Positions 25,651 to 33,998 of a DNA stretch of 51,556 nt are shown piece by piece; the stretch's first letter is position 1; each line of letters opens with the position of its first letter. The notes under the pieces are model-generated. The model worked only from the letters and a program-made list of their open reading frames with translations. It was not told where the DNA came from and did not search any database. Both the position numbers and the translations under genes were made by a program. Source of the DNA: JAUZQZ01 sp964624255 (GTDB lineage Bacteria; Pseudomonadota; Zetaproteobacteria; Mariprofundales; Mariprofundaceae). The stretch is taken from NCBI GenBank assembly GCA_964624255.1, contig CAZUWV010000005.1, positions 1 through 51,556 of the forward strand, read 5' to 3'.

Positions 25651-26219
25651 TACGCGAGGTTATCAACCTTCCGAATCTGTTAACACTGGGTCGCATCCTT
25701 ATCACACCATTTATCGTTTATTCGATCCTGAATGGTTTTGCCATACAGGCGCTGGTTCTGATGGTCACCGCAGGCCTGACGGACATGCTGGATGGCGCTA
25801 TCGCCAAACGCTTCCATATGCAGACGGTGGTTGGTGCCTATATGGATCCGATTGCGGACAAACTGATGCTGGTCGGTTCTATTATCAGTTTGTTTATTAT
25901 CGGGCAGGTTCCGATGTTTCTGTTTCTGGCGGTGCTATTTCGCGACGTCATTATTGTCGTCGGCGCTATGGCATATGAACTGGTCACCCACCGGCTGGAA
26001 ATGCAACCCACCTACCTTTCCAAGGTAACGACTGTCGTGCAGATTATCTATGTATCCATGGCCTTGCTGCATATCTCATGGCCACTTTCCACCATGCTGA
26101 CGCCCGCCATGCTGATGGATATTGCCGCATGGATTACATTCGTCATCACATTCATGTCTGGCGTCCAGTACATGATTCTGTGGACCAGCAAGGCTACGCG
26201 CGAGGAAGACGCCTCATAA
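25647..26219 (+). CDS. CDP-alcohol phosphatidyltransferase, PgsA-like
   Basis: 190 residues, six membrane helices. The catalytic signature is DMLDGAIAKRFHMQTVVGAY followed by MDPIADK, matching D-x2-DGxxAR-x8-G-x3-D-x3-D with Lys preceding Arg in place of the second Ala. It transfers a phosphatidyl group from CDP-diacylglycerol to an alcohol; phosphatidylglycerophosphate synthase or a close relative is most likely. ATG 25647 overlaps the DUF2066 stop as ATGA. An alternative ATG 25635 sits right on GGGGG. Confidence 0.88.
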   Translation: MIREVINLPNLLTLGRILITPFIVYSILNGFAIQALVLMVTAGLTDMLDGAIAKRFHMQTVVGAYMDPIADKLMLVGSIISLFIIGQVPMFLFLAVLFRDVIIVVGAMAYELVTHRLEMQPTYLSKVTTVVQIIYVSMALLHISWPLSTMLTPAMLMDIAAWITFVITFMSGVQYMILWTSKATREEDAS

Positions 26220-27292
26220 TGCAAACCCGTCCCGTACAATGGTGGGTCAACGTGGGACTGTTCGCGGCCATGTCGGGCCTGTTGCTGTGGCTACTGGCGG
26301 GCGTGGCCGGGCCACTGCTTGTCGCCTGGCTGCTGGCATACCTGCTCGTCCCGTTAGTCACCTGGCTGAACAGGCACGGTATCAAGCGGGATCGGGCTAC
26401 GCTGGCGGTATTTTTATTCGGCCTCACCGGGCTGATACTATCAGTCATTCTGCTTGCCCCTCCACTACTTGCTCAGGTGGTCCATTTCATCCATGTCTTG
26501 CCGGATGCCATCCTCCACTTTCAGGAACAGTGGACACCGTGGATTCAGGCGCATCTGGGACTGAATGTAACGGATGCAACCCATCGCTGGATTCTGTGGC
26601 TAAGGACGCAGGCCAAGGTGCTGAATGTGGCATCCATTTCTCCGTGGGCATATTGGGGCTTATCAGCCGTATCCAATGTTTTCGGTGCGATACTAAGTCT
26701 GCTCAAGCTTATTCTCATTCCACTGTTTGCCTATTACCTGCTGCATGACTGGGATACAATCAGCCGTATGCTGCATGATCGGTTGCCGTATCAGAGTCGC
26801 GAGACGACATTGCGTCTAGCCAGCGAAATGGACGCGATGATCAGCGCCTTCCTCCGCGGACAGTTCACGGTGTGTCTTATTCTGGCCATCTTCTACAGCA
26901 TAGGCTTGTTCATCGTGGGCATCCCGTTTGCGCTGGCCATTGGCCTGGTGTCCGGGCTGCTCGCATTTATCCCCTACGTCGGACTTATTACCGGTTTTTG
27001 TGCGGCAGCCCTGATGTCACTATGGACTTTTGGCATGGATCAACATCTGTTAGGCGTATTGATCGTATTTGGCATAGCGCACCTGACGGAAGCCTTTTAT
27101 CTGGGTCCGAAAGTCATGGGGGACAAGCTGGGACTGCATCCGCTGGTTATTCTGCTTGCCCTGACCATTGCCGCAGACCGCTTCGGCTTTGCCGGAGTAC
27201 TGCTAGCCATCCCGGTGACGGCTGCAGGGACGGTGTTGGTTCGGGAGGTGGACCGCCGTTACCGCAAGGGTCAAAAGCCCGCTTCCGATTGA
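26219..27292 (+). CDS. perM: AI-2E family transporter, PerM-like permease
   Basis: 357 residues with about eight membrane spans. The AI-2E/PerM family features are the LLVAWLLAYLLVPLVTWLNRHG start, the middle periplasmic region, and GIPFALAIGLVSGLLAFIPY with LTEAFYLGPKVMGDKLGLHP near the C-terminus. The substrate is not known for most family members. The ATG overlaps the previous stop (TAATG) and the stop overlaps the next start (TGATG), so the four genes form one unit. Confidence 0.92.
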   Translation: MQTRPVQWWVNVGLFAAMSGLLLWLLAGVAGPLLVAWLLAYLLVPLVTWLNRHGIKRDRATLAVFLFGLTGLILSVILLAPPLLAQVVHFIHVLPDAILHFQEQWTPWIQAHLGLNVTDATHRWILWLRTQAKVLNVASISPWAYWGLSAVSNVFGAILSLLKLILIPLFAYYLLHDWDTISRMLHDRLPYQSRETTLRLASEMDAMISAFLRGQFTVCLILAIFYSIGLFIVGIPFALAIGLVSGLLAFIPYVGLITGFCAAALMSLWTFGMDQHLLGVLIVFGIAHLTEAFYLGPKVMGDKLGLHPLVILLALTIAADRFGFAGVLLAIPVTAAGTVLVREVDRRYRKGQKPASD

Positions 27293-27978
27293 TGCGCCAG
27301 CAAATACTTGATCTCCATATTCCACCCAGCTACGAATACGGCAACTGGGTGCGCCATGCAGGGGTTGAAACCGCGCACAACCGCCTGGCCCTGTGGCTAG
27401 TGCATGGCGGGTGCCTGTGGCTGACATCGGATATCCCCGCCGGCAAAACCCATCTCTTGCATGCGCTGGCGAAGGAGCACGCCCAAATAAGCCTGCTCAC
27501 ACCTGACCCGGAAACCGTGCATGCCCTGCCGCAGGTGCGAGCATGGCTCAAAGAATTATCGGGCTCTACTTGTTGGGTTATTGATGTTGCAGCAGGTTCG
27601 ATGCCGCGAACCACCGCTATTGCTCTGTTTCACCTCCTGGAAAGAGCGCGCGAAATGAACCGGCATATGGTCATCGCGTGGCGCAATAAAAACCTCACTG
27701 GTCTACCACCGGAACTCGCCAGCCGCCTGACAGCCATGGAACGCATCGACATGTATCCGCCGGAAAATGACCATGACCTCACCGCCGTACTGAAGAGCGT
27801 AGCCAATGCTCGTCAATGGACGGTGGATGATGCCATTCCACGACTCATACTGACGCATCTCCCGCGCAACCTGCCTGACATCATTGATGCACTGGCATAC
27901 CTCGAAAACAGTGCCTTAGCGGAACGAAAGCGTTTGACACGGGCGTGGGCCGGCAAACAGATCAAAAAAATGCGGTAG
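27292..27978 (+). CDS. hda: DnaA-related Hda-like replication regulator
   Basis: 228 residues of the DnaA ATPase domain without the DNA-binding domain. The N-terminus MRQQILDLHIPPSYEYGNWV resembles Hda, which starts with a QLxLxI clamp-binding motif that would recruit it to the sliding clamp; here it is QILDLHI. The P-loop is altered: SDIPAGKTHLLHAL keeps GKT but lacks the first two glycines. The expected Walker B DD is IDVAAG. ASRLTAMERIDMYPPEND and the conserved context after perM support the call. Hda promotes DnaA-ATP hydrolysis after initiation. Confidence 0.8.
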   Translation: MRQQILDLHIPPSYEYGNWVRHAGVETAHNRLALWLVHGGCLWLTSDIPAGKTHLLHALAKEHAQISLLTPDPETVHALPQVRAWLKELSGSTCWVIDVAAGSMPRTTAIALFHLLERAREMNRHMVIAWRNKNLTGLPPELASRLTAMERIDMYPPENDHDLTAVLKSVANARQWTVDDAIPRLILTHLPRNLPDIIDALAYLENSALAERKRLTRAWAGKQIKKMR

Positions 27979-27991
27979 CTACCGGGCCAAG

Positions 27992-28003
27992 TGCAAGAGG
28001 CTC
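27992..28003 (-). repeat. Half-site of the GAGCCTCTTGCA repeat
   Basis: On the minus strand GAGCCTCTTGCA matches the end of the palindromic element found at 29133, 30515, 49091 and 51382 for its first 12 bases, then diverges. It lies between hda and the epimerase gene. It may be a decayed copy or a chance match. Confidence 0.4.
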
Positions 28004-28062
28004 CGAAGACAGGTATATGCTAGAAATGGGCTACGATCACGGAGGTTCTTGTTGGCACGACT

Positions 28063-28974
28063 ATGGATGTGGTGATCGATTCGCGAAACGGTAATATGCT
28101 GATTCTCGGTTGTGGCTATGTTGGAAAGCGTCTGGGTGAAGCATGTGTGCATGCCGGTATGCAGGTGTTTGGCACCACGCGTAGCAGGCAGGGGGCCGGG
28201 GCGCTAAGACAGGCAGGTATCGAACCCGTAGTGACGAGTTTTCCTGCCGATATTCCCAAAGACATCCTGCAAGGATGCGACACCGTGCTGGATTCGATCC
28301 CCCTGGAGCGTTCGGAAGGTAGTATATGTGCGGGCCAGCCGGGCTGGTTGCCAGCGTTGGTACGCTGCATGCCCCATATTCGCTGGGCCGGTTATCTGTC
28401 CGCGACCAGCGTGTACGGTGATGCGAATGGCGCGTGGGTAGATGAAGCATGGCCATGTAAACCTACGAGCAAGCGCGGTATTGAGCGGCTAAAGGCTGAA
28501 AACGCATGGTTGCAATCGGGTGCTCCCGTTGAAATTTTTCGCCTGGCGGGTATCTACGGGCCGGAGCGCAATATCATTGCACGGCTAAAGGCAGGAGAAT
28601 ATAGGGCAGTGCAATGGAATCCTCCCCACTATTCCAGCCGCATCCATGTGGATGATATCGTGGCTGCCATCATGGCCGCGATACATACTCCGAAGCCGGG
28701 ACGCGTGGTCAACCTGGCTGACGATGAACCTTTGGCGCATGCCCATTATGTGGCGGAACTGGCGCGCGCGATTGGCGCACCAGCACCTGTGATACTGACG
28801 CCGGAAGAAGGAAAACGGCAATTATCTCCGTCAATGATCGACTTCTTCCGGGATAACAAACGGGTGAGCAACAGCTTACTTCATCTGGAACTGTTACCCG
28901 AATTACAATATCCAAATTTCAGAGTGGGACTCGCTATTGTAGCACCACGCGCCGCGTCCAGCACTTACTTTTGA
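28063..28974 (+). CDS. NAD(P)-dependent epimerase/dehydratase (SDR, YeeZ-like)
   Basis: 303 residues. A Rossmann start (MLILGCGYVGKRLGEACVHAGMQVFGTTR) is followed by LSATSVYGDANGAWVDE, with the extended-SDR Tyr replaced by other context, EIFRLAGIYGPERN, SRIHVDDIVAAIMAAI and a C-terminal helical part. It resembles the YeeZ family of uncharacterised sugar-nucleotide-type SDR proteins. The start is ATG 28063, or ATG 28096, which begins exactly at the Rossmann strand. A GGAGG lies too far upstream of both. Confidence 0.8.
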   Translation: MDVVIDSRNGNMLILGCGYVGKRLGEACVHAGMQVFGTTRSRQGAGALRQAGIEPVVTSFPADIPKDILQGCDTVLDSIPLERSEGSICAGQPGWLPALVRCMPHIRWAGYLSATSVYGDANGAWVDEAWPCKPTSKRGIERLKAENAWLQSGAPVEIFRLAGIYGPERNIIARLKAGEYRAVQWNPPHYSSRIHVDDIVAAIMAAIHTPKPGRVVNLADDEPLAHAHYVAELARAIGAPAPVILTPEEGKRQLSPSMIDFFRDNKRVSNSLLHLELLPELQYPNFRVGLAIVAPRAASSTYF

Positions 28975-29098
28975 TGGCTTCCAGACAGACGTTTTCACTG
29001 ACAAAATATTCAATCGACAGGCGAAGAGCGCGACCCATGACCCATCGGCCAACGAAATATCCATGTATATTATGAAGGCACATGTCTTTCCGATCCAT
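28934..29098 (-). CDS. Small frame of 54 codons with strong ribosome site
   Basis: Not a recognised family. The frame runs from ATG 29098 (MDRKDMCLHN) through GYFVGRWVMGRALRLSIEYF to a TAG at 28934. AAGGAGG (29106-29112) sits 7 nt upstream, the best ribosome site in this area. The protein is basic with a hydrophobic middle and four Cys. It overlaps the last 41 nt of the epimerase gene antisense. Upstream lies the short palindromic repeat at 29133-29190. It may be a small genuine gene or chance; I rate it a candidate only. Confidence 0.4.
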   Translation of the reverse strand: MDRKDMCLHNIHGYFVGRWVMGRALRLSIEYFVSENVCLEAIKSKCWTRRVVLQ

Positions 29099-29132
29099 TT
29101 TTTTACCTCCTTACGGCGTCAATCTTACCCAT

Positions 29133-29190
29133 GAGCCAATTGCAAAACTCGTGAGCGGCGATCAGCAACCCAGAGTTTTTCGACTGGCTC
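29133..29190. repeat. 58-bp palindromic element, GAGCC ends
   Basis: Left end GAGCCAATTGCAAAACTC and right end (reverse complement) GAGCCAGTCGAAAAACTC match at 14 of 18 positions. The element is flanked on both sides by CCAT, which looks like a 4-bp target duplication. The left end continues GTGAGCGG as in the copies at 30515 and 51382. It resembles a minimal non-autonomous insertion element; no transposase is present in the window. Confidence 0.65.
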
Positions 29191-29278
29191 CCATGACTAC
29201 GCATATTCCGTGCCGGAATCGAACCACGCCCCCGGCTATCAGAGCGACCATCAGGGCCAGTAATCCGAAACTATCCAT
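29162..29278 (-). other. 38-codon hydrophobic frame crossing the repeat
   Basis: From ATG 29278 a frame MDSFGLLALMVALIAGGVV gives one likely membrane helix, then RFRHGICVVMGA, and ends inside the repeat element at 29162. Removing the 58-bp element with one CCAT copy would let the frame end in the AAGGAGGTAA just before ATG 29098. There is no good ribosome site, so this may be a remnant or chance. The rest of the 28975-29383 gap before carA shows no recognised promoter or leader. Confidence 0.25.
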
Positions 29279-29398
29279 GAGTCATGGCGCCCGTCCACGC
29301 TTATATTTATCGGCATGCCATGCCATCACTTGAGATGCGAGCCGCTCGACTTTCAAGCGTAATCTTCGTACCCTGCAGCTTCAATGGGTGACACAGGC

Positions 29399-30517
29399 AT
29401 GGCGAATCATGAAGCAATATTGGCTTTGGCGGATGGTCGAATTTTCCGGGGTCAGGCATTTGGCGGGATTGGGCACTGCGTCGGCGAAATCTGTTTCAAC
29501 ACTTCAATGACCGGCTACCAGGAAATTCTTACTGATCCTTCCTATACGGATCAGATTATCACCTTCACCTATCCACATATCGGTAATGTCGGCACCAACA
29601 ATGCAGATATGGAGTCCAATTCTGTTTCAGTACGGGGCTGTATTGTGCGTGCGCCCACCCGTACCACTTCCAACTACCGGGCCGAGGGCGACCTCGGCAC
29701 CTGGTTGGCTGGCCATGGCGTCGTTGGTATCGCCGGTATTGATACCAGAGCACTGGTTCGTCATTTGCGTGACGGAGGGACACAGAGCGGCGTGGTCGCA
29801 TCCGATGGTATGGAGGAGGCTCAGGCGCTGGCCATGGCCCGCAACTGGATCGGCTTGGAAAACCGGGACCTGGTTCATCAGATCAGCCGCACGCATATCG
29901 AGCATTGGAATACCGGCAGCTACAACCTCGATACTGCGACCTTCGCAACGCCGGACATGTACGGCCATGTGGTCGCATTCGACTTCGGCTGCAAGCGTAA
30001 TATCTTCCGAAAACTGGTGGATCGTGGCCTACGCGTTAGCATTGTTCCCGCCGCCATTTCCGCCGCCGATGTTCTGGCGATGAATCCCGACGGATTTTTT
30101 CTCTCCAACGGGCCGGGTGATCCGGCGGCGATCGGCTATGCCGTGGAGACGATCCGCGCATTACTCGAAACGGATATACCTATCTTCGGTATCTGTATGG
30201 GGCATCAACTGTTGAGCCGGGCACTGGGCTTATCCACATTCAAGCTCAAGTTTGGTCACCGTGGCAGCAATCATCCGGTACGTGACGAAACCACCGGGAA
30301 GATTGAAATCACCAGTCAAAACCACGGGTTCGCCGTGCGCGACGACCAGGTCCCCGAGCATGTGGAGATTACCCACCGTTCGTTGTTCGATGGCACGGTT
30401 GAGGGCCTGCGAGTCAGGGGTAAGCCGGTGTTTTCCGTCCAGTACCATCCTGAAGCTGGCCCCGGTCCACATGATGCAGATTATTTATTTGATCGTTTTG
30501 CGGAGATGATAAAGTAG
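29399..30517 (+). CDS. carA: Carbamoyl-phosphate synthase small subunit
   Basis: 372 residues. It makes glutamine-derived ammonia for carbamoyl phosphate, used in arginine and pyrimidine synthesis. The N-terminal domain has ALADGRIFRGQAFGG and FNTSMTGYQEILTDPSY. The class I amidotransferase domain has FLSNGPGDPA, the nucleophile in IFGICMGHQLLSRALG, and FSVQYHPEAGPGPHD with the catalytic His and Glu. ATG 29399 fits the family start; ATG 29384 would add five residues. carB does not follow: a repeat element and the convergent coaX gene come next, so the synthase subunits are encoded apart. Confidence 0.95.
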   Translation: MANHEAILALADGRIFRGQAFGGIGHCVGEICFNTSMTGYQEILTDPSYTDQIITFTYPHIGNVGTNNADMESNSVSVRGCIVRAPTRTTSNYRAEGDLGTWLAGHGVVGIAGIDTRALVRHLRDGGTQSGVVASDGMEEAQALAMARNWIGLENRDLVHQISRTHIEHWNTGSYNLDTATFATPDMYGHVVAFDFGCKRNIFRKLVDRGLRVSIVPAAISAADVLAMNPDGFFLSNGPGDPAAIGYAVETIRALLETDIPIFGICMGHQLLSRALGLSTFKLKFGHRGSNHPVRDETTGKIEITSQNHGFAVRDDQVPEHVEITHRSLFDGTVEGLRVRGKPVFSVQYHPEAGPGPHDADYLFDRFAEMIK

Positions 30518-30547
30518 AGCCGCTCACGAGTTTTGCAAGAAGCTCTA
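30515..30547. repeat. 33-bp palindromic element between carA and coaX
   Basis: TAGAGC (30515-30520) and GCTCTA (30542-30547) pair, and the inside contains CGCTCACGAGTTTTGCAAG, the reverse of the left end at 29133. It fills the whole space between the carA stop and the coaX stop. It could act as a bidirectional terminator between these convergent genes, and its core is the same as that of the elements at 29133 and 51382. Together with the 29133 copy it brackets carA in inverted orientation. Confidence 0.65.
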
Positions 30548-30548
30548 G

Positions 30549-31400
30549 TTACAGGGAAAAATGCCGTCTAGCCAGTAGCAACAAACCTTCGAGGGTGAGG
30601 CGTGGGCGGTATTCGGCGATTCCGGAAAGATCTTCAAGCATCGGCTCTACCTGACCACCTGTCGCGATAACCGGTGCCTCCTTATAGTCAGCGAGTGCAT
30701 GTATCCTATGGATGATACCATTCAGTGACTCTATGGCCCCCCAATAACTCCCTGCCCGTATGCTGCTCACCGTATCGCGGCCAATGAGCGTTTCCATCCG
30801 GCCAAAGGAAACTTCCGGCAATCTGGCGGCGCGGCGGCAAAGTGCGGCCAGTGCCAGCTCCACCCCCGGGAGAATAAGGCCGCCAACATACTGCCCCTGT
30901 AGAGAAACAATATCAAACGTGGTAGCTGTGCCACAGTCCATCACGATAACCGGGCCACCAAACTTCTTGCGAGCGGCGATGGCATTGGCAATACGGTCCG
31001 CACCGACCTCATGCGGGCTTTTGCAGCCTACGGCCATGCCTGTTTTGACATCACCGGAGCCGACAAATGCGGGGGTCATATCGAACACCTTGCGGCAAGC
31101 ATCCGCCAATATGCCATCCAGGTGCGGCACCACGCTGGCGGCGAGAATACCCCGGAGCAGAGGCGGGACCGAACCTTGCATGGCGCGTGGATCGGAAGAT
31201 GATTCGCATGGCGCACTGTTTAGGGGAAAACGCCATTGCTTCCATGCAGTCAAGCCGTGCAGCTTTAGAGCCAGCTCATCGCTGGTCATATCGCCTTCGC
31301 TGGATAACTGCCAGTGGCCGGCTAGCATATCACCGCAATATAAACCGAAAACCATGCATGTATTGCCAATATCCACAACCAAAACCTGTTCCTGGCTCAT
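30549..31400 (-). CDS. coaX: Type III pantothenate kinase
   Basis: 283 residues of the acetate and sugar kinase/Hsc70 fold. LVVDIGNTCMVFGLY is the phosphate-binding start. GADRIANAIAARKKF, VMDCGTATTFDIVS and GGLILPGVELALAAL are family motifs. It phosphorylates pantothenate, the first step of CoA synthesis. ATG 31400 is preferred: GAGGAGG is 9 nt upstream and directly abuts the alternative ATG 31409. About 25 extra residues (SSDPRAMQGSVPPLLRG region) appear in the first domain. Last gene of the nadC-birA-coaX run. Confidence 0.94.
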   Translation of the reverse strand: MSQEQVLVVDIGNTCMVFGLYCGDMLAGHWQLSSEGDMTSDELALKLHGLTAWKQWRFPLNSAPCESSSDPRAMQGSVPPLLRGILAASVVPHLDGILADACRKVFDMTPAFVGSGDVKTGMAVGCKSPHEVGADRIANAIAARKKFGGPVIVMDCGTATTFDIVSLQGQYVGGLILPGVELALAALCRRAARLPEVSFGRMETLIGRDTVSSIRAGSYWGAIESLNGIIHRIHALADYKEAPVIATGGQVEPMLEDLSGIAEYRPRLTLEGLLLLARRHFSL

Positions 31401-31455
31401 GAATAGCATCCTCCTCGTAAACGGCTACTTCCGGTATTGTTGTCGGGCGAAAAAA

Positions 31456-32265
31456 TCAGGGACGAGGCGAGCAGTTATCCTCCATCAGCTCAAGGTCTCC
31501 GGCTACAATCCTTTGCAGACCCGCATGCGTGCGTAACAACAGAGCGCCATCCTCATCCATATCCTCGGCGATCCCCTCGATATAGTGCAAACCATCATAG
31601 ACACGCACCTGTTTTCCGCAGGCGGCATGCGCCTGCCACCATTGCTTCCGTACGGGATCGAATCCATGATTCAAATAATTCAGATAATATTGCTCCACGG
31701 ATTCGAGGATACATACGGCAACTTCCATGCGCGAAACGATACGTCCGGAAGCCGTATCCAGATCGGTGGCCGTTGCCGCAATCTCCTGCGGCCAGCCTCT
31801 CTCAGGGGCATGAACATTGATACCCATGCCCACCACGACGGCTTGTACGCACGCCTGTCCGGCACGCATCTCGGTAAGGATACCAACCATTTTTCTACCC
31901 CGGTGGAGAATATCGTTCGGCCACTTGATGTTGATATCCGATGCAAATGATGAAAGTGCATCATGTAGCGCTACGGCGATGAGCAGGGAAATTTGTGGGA
32001 TCTTTTCCGGAGAAAGGGGCGGTTTAAGCAATACGGACATGGTCAGCGTATGTCCCGCAATGCTATGCCAACGACGGCGCAAACGCCCGCGGCCCGCTGT
32101 TTGTCTGTTGGCGAGCACAATCAAGCCTTCCTCCGCACCTTCACTGGCACGACGCATGGCTTCGGAATTGGTTGAATCTACCTCATCCAGAATGATGCAC
32201 GGACGCCCCAGCAAGCGTGTATGAAGCCGTTGTTTCATTGAATATTCATTTAGCACATCGTTCAT
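31456..32265 (-). CDS. birA: Biotin-[acetyl-CoA-carboxylase] ligase
   Basis: 269 residues. It has the biotinyl-AMP site TAGRGRLRRRW (GRGRxxR), INIKWPNDILHRGRKMVGIL with the KWPND motif, and VVGMGINVH. The C-terminal SH3-like domain is present. The N-terminal helix-turn-helix of E. coli BirA is absent, so it is a class I ligase without repressor function. Its start overlaps the nadC stop as ATGA. Confidence 0.95.
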   Translation of the reverse strand: MNDVLNEYSMKQRLHTRLLGRPCIILDEVDSTNSEAMRRASEGAEEGLIVLANRQTAGRGRLRRRWHSIAGHTLTMSVLLKPPLSPEKIPQISLLIAVALHDALSSFASDINIKWPNDILHRGRKMVGILTEMRAGQACVQAVVVGMGINVHAPERGWPQEIAATATDLDTASGRIVSRMEVAVCILESVEQYYLNYLNHGFDPVRKQWWQAHAACGKQVRVYDGLHYIEGIAEDMDEDGALLLRTHAGLQRIVAGDLELMEDNCSPRP

Positions 32266-33092
32266 ATGACGCGCATGGAAATATCCAGAGCCGGGGCGGA
32301 GTGCGTGATCGCGCCGATGGCCAGCCTGTCTACACCGGTTTCGGCGTAGTCGCGGGCATTCGCCAGTGAGATGTTACCACTGGCCTCGAGGAGAATGGAC
32401 CCGGGTACAATGGTGCGAGCTGCGCGCACGAGCTCCGGCACCATATTGTCCAGCAGAATAATGTCCGGTTCGGTGCGGATGGCTTCGCGCACTTCATCCA
32501 TAGTCTCACATTCCACCTCTACCCATACATCGCCTGCGGCCACCGAACACAAATGGACGGCGTGGGCGATGGAGCCAGCCGCAGCAATGTGGTTTTCCTT
32601 GATGAGCAGGCCGCTGCACAGGTCCATACGGTGGTTGATGCCACCGCCGTGAAGAACCGCCTGTTTTTCCAGATACCTGAGTCCCGGCGTAGTTTTCCGG
32701 GTATCCGCGATAACGCAATCAGTACCCGCTATGGCATGCACGAAAGTACGAGTGGCAGTGGCGACACCAGAGAGATGCTGCAGGAAATTCAGTGCAGTTC
32801 GTTCGGCAGCCAGTAGCGAACGCAATTCCCCCGAAACCCGGCAAATCACGCTTCCGTATCTTACGCTATCACCATCTCGTTTCGCCCATTCCTGAATGGT
32901 GTTCGCATCTATAGATTCAAACACATGGCGGGCGACATGAGTGCCGGAAAGGCAACCTTCCGCCTTGGCTGTGATGGTAGCTATCCCCGAGTGCCCGGAC
33001 ATGATGGTTGCCTGCGATGTCAGGTCCATATCTGCGGCATCCTCAAGCAATGCCTGTTTGACCAGTATATCCATGTTCGCATCTATCCTCAT
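32262..33092 (-). CDS. nadC: Nicotinate-nucleotide pyrophosphorylase (carboxylating)
   Basis: 276 residues. Quinolinate phosphoribosyltransferase motifs: RTALNFLQHLSGVATATR, DTRKTTPGLRYLEKQAVLHGG, HRMDLCSGLLIKENHI, EVECETMDEVREA and LLDNMVPE, with LEASGNISLANARDYAETGV. It makes nicotinate mononucleotide in de novo NAD synthesis. ATG 33092 overlaps the previous gene's stop (ATGA). GTG 33101 and ATG 33074 are alternatives. Confidence 0.96.
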   Translation of the reverse strand: MRIDANMDILVKQALLEDAADMDLTSQATIMSGHSGIATITAKAEGCLSGTHVARHVFESIDANTIQEWAKRDGDSVRYGSVICRVSGELRSLLAAERTALNFLQHLSGVATATRTFVHAIAGTDCVIADTRKTTPGLRYLEKQAVLHGGGINHRMDLCSGLLIKENHIAAAGSIAHAVHLCSVAAGDVWVEVECETMDEVREAIRTEPDIILLDNMVPELVRAARTIVPGSILLEASGNISLANARDYAETGVDRLAIGAITHSAPALDISMRVI

Positions 33093-33757
33093 AGAACCCA
33101 CAAGATACCCCCGACCACAGCAGTCATGGCGGGAAGGTTAAACGGATGCGGAATCAGCGCACGCGCCATGGATGCGACGATGCCAGCCAGTGCAGTTGCC
33201 GTCAGCGATTCAAACCAACCAATCTGGTGAAACACATGCAGGCTCCATCCGCATGTAATCATAACCGTAACGATCAGCCCCAGATGGCCCGGCAGGGTTT
33301 GCGCAGGATTGGCGGGAAATTTCAGCTTGAGCTTACCCAGGCTATCCAGCCAGTGAGCCAGCGGCAAGCCGAGGCAAACACTTAAGGCAGCACCAAAGCC
33401 GAATTCCGGGAATTGTATTGAATAAGCGCCCGCTATTCCCAGCGCCACAACGAACATAAGCATGGGCCACGGCCACGACATGTCATCGGACCATGCCTGC
33501 TTGATCTGCTCGAAGGAAGGTCTCCTGATCACGGAAATCAACAAAACGACAGCGATGAACAGGCCGATGGCGGCAAAGACAGAGATGGTTTGCCTGTACA
33601 CTGGCCAGAAAAGAACCCATATCCCGGTAAACGACCATAGCATCCGCAGTATCAGGGAGGATGGAACACCGCGGCGAATGGTGACAAGCGACAGCCAGCA
33701 GCCCTGAAACAGCCCAATTGCAAACAGCACGGTGATGATGATGTCCAGTCGGGGCAT
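33089..33757 (-). CDS. Polytopic membrane protein, possibly phytol/dolichol-kinase-like
   Basis: 222 residues with about seven hydrophobic spans. Near residue 150 the sequence LGLPLAHWLDSLGKLKLKF followed by PANPAQTLPGHLGLIV loosely resembles the G-x-K-(x)n-KTxEG signature of CTP-dependent phytol and dolichol kinases, but the Lys of KT is replaced by Gln. This is weak evidence. The start is ATG 33757 with no clear ribosome site. It overlaps nadC by ATGA and probably starts that operon. If it is not a kinase, the function is unknown. Confidence 0.6.
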   Translation of the reverse strand: MPRLDIIITVLFAIGLFQGCWLSLVTIRRGVPSSLILRMLWSFTGIWVLFWPVYRQTISVFAAIGLFIAVVLLISVIRRPSFEQIKQAWSDDMSWPWPMLMFVVALGIAGAYSIQFPEFGFGAALSVCLGLPLAHWLDSLGKLKLKFPANPAQTLPGHLGLIVTVMITCGWSLHVFHQIGWFESLTATALAGIVASMARALIPHPFNLPAMTAVVGGILWVL

Positions 33758-33998
33758 AGCGGCAGCTTAACTTGAATGTTGTATCAGGTTCAACATACCG
33801 TGTAGTTTGCTTGAAAGTGGATTGGAAGCAAGTGTGCGGCAACATCTGTGAACCATACAGGTTCAAACTAGACAAAAGAGTAAATCGCCGGCTCGGTCTC
33901 CTGGGATTGAGCCCATAGCAGGCAAAGGGGAGGGATACGAGTATTCGCGAGGAAGTGAATATAAAACCGTATGTGACTTTATTCATGGATACATTAGC

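Noticed and set aside
29212..29228. A GGTTCGATTCC stretch on the minus strand that looks like a tRNA T loop upstream of carA
   Set aside because: The bases on each side do not form a 5-bp T stem, and no acceptor, D or anticodon arm is found around it.
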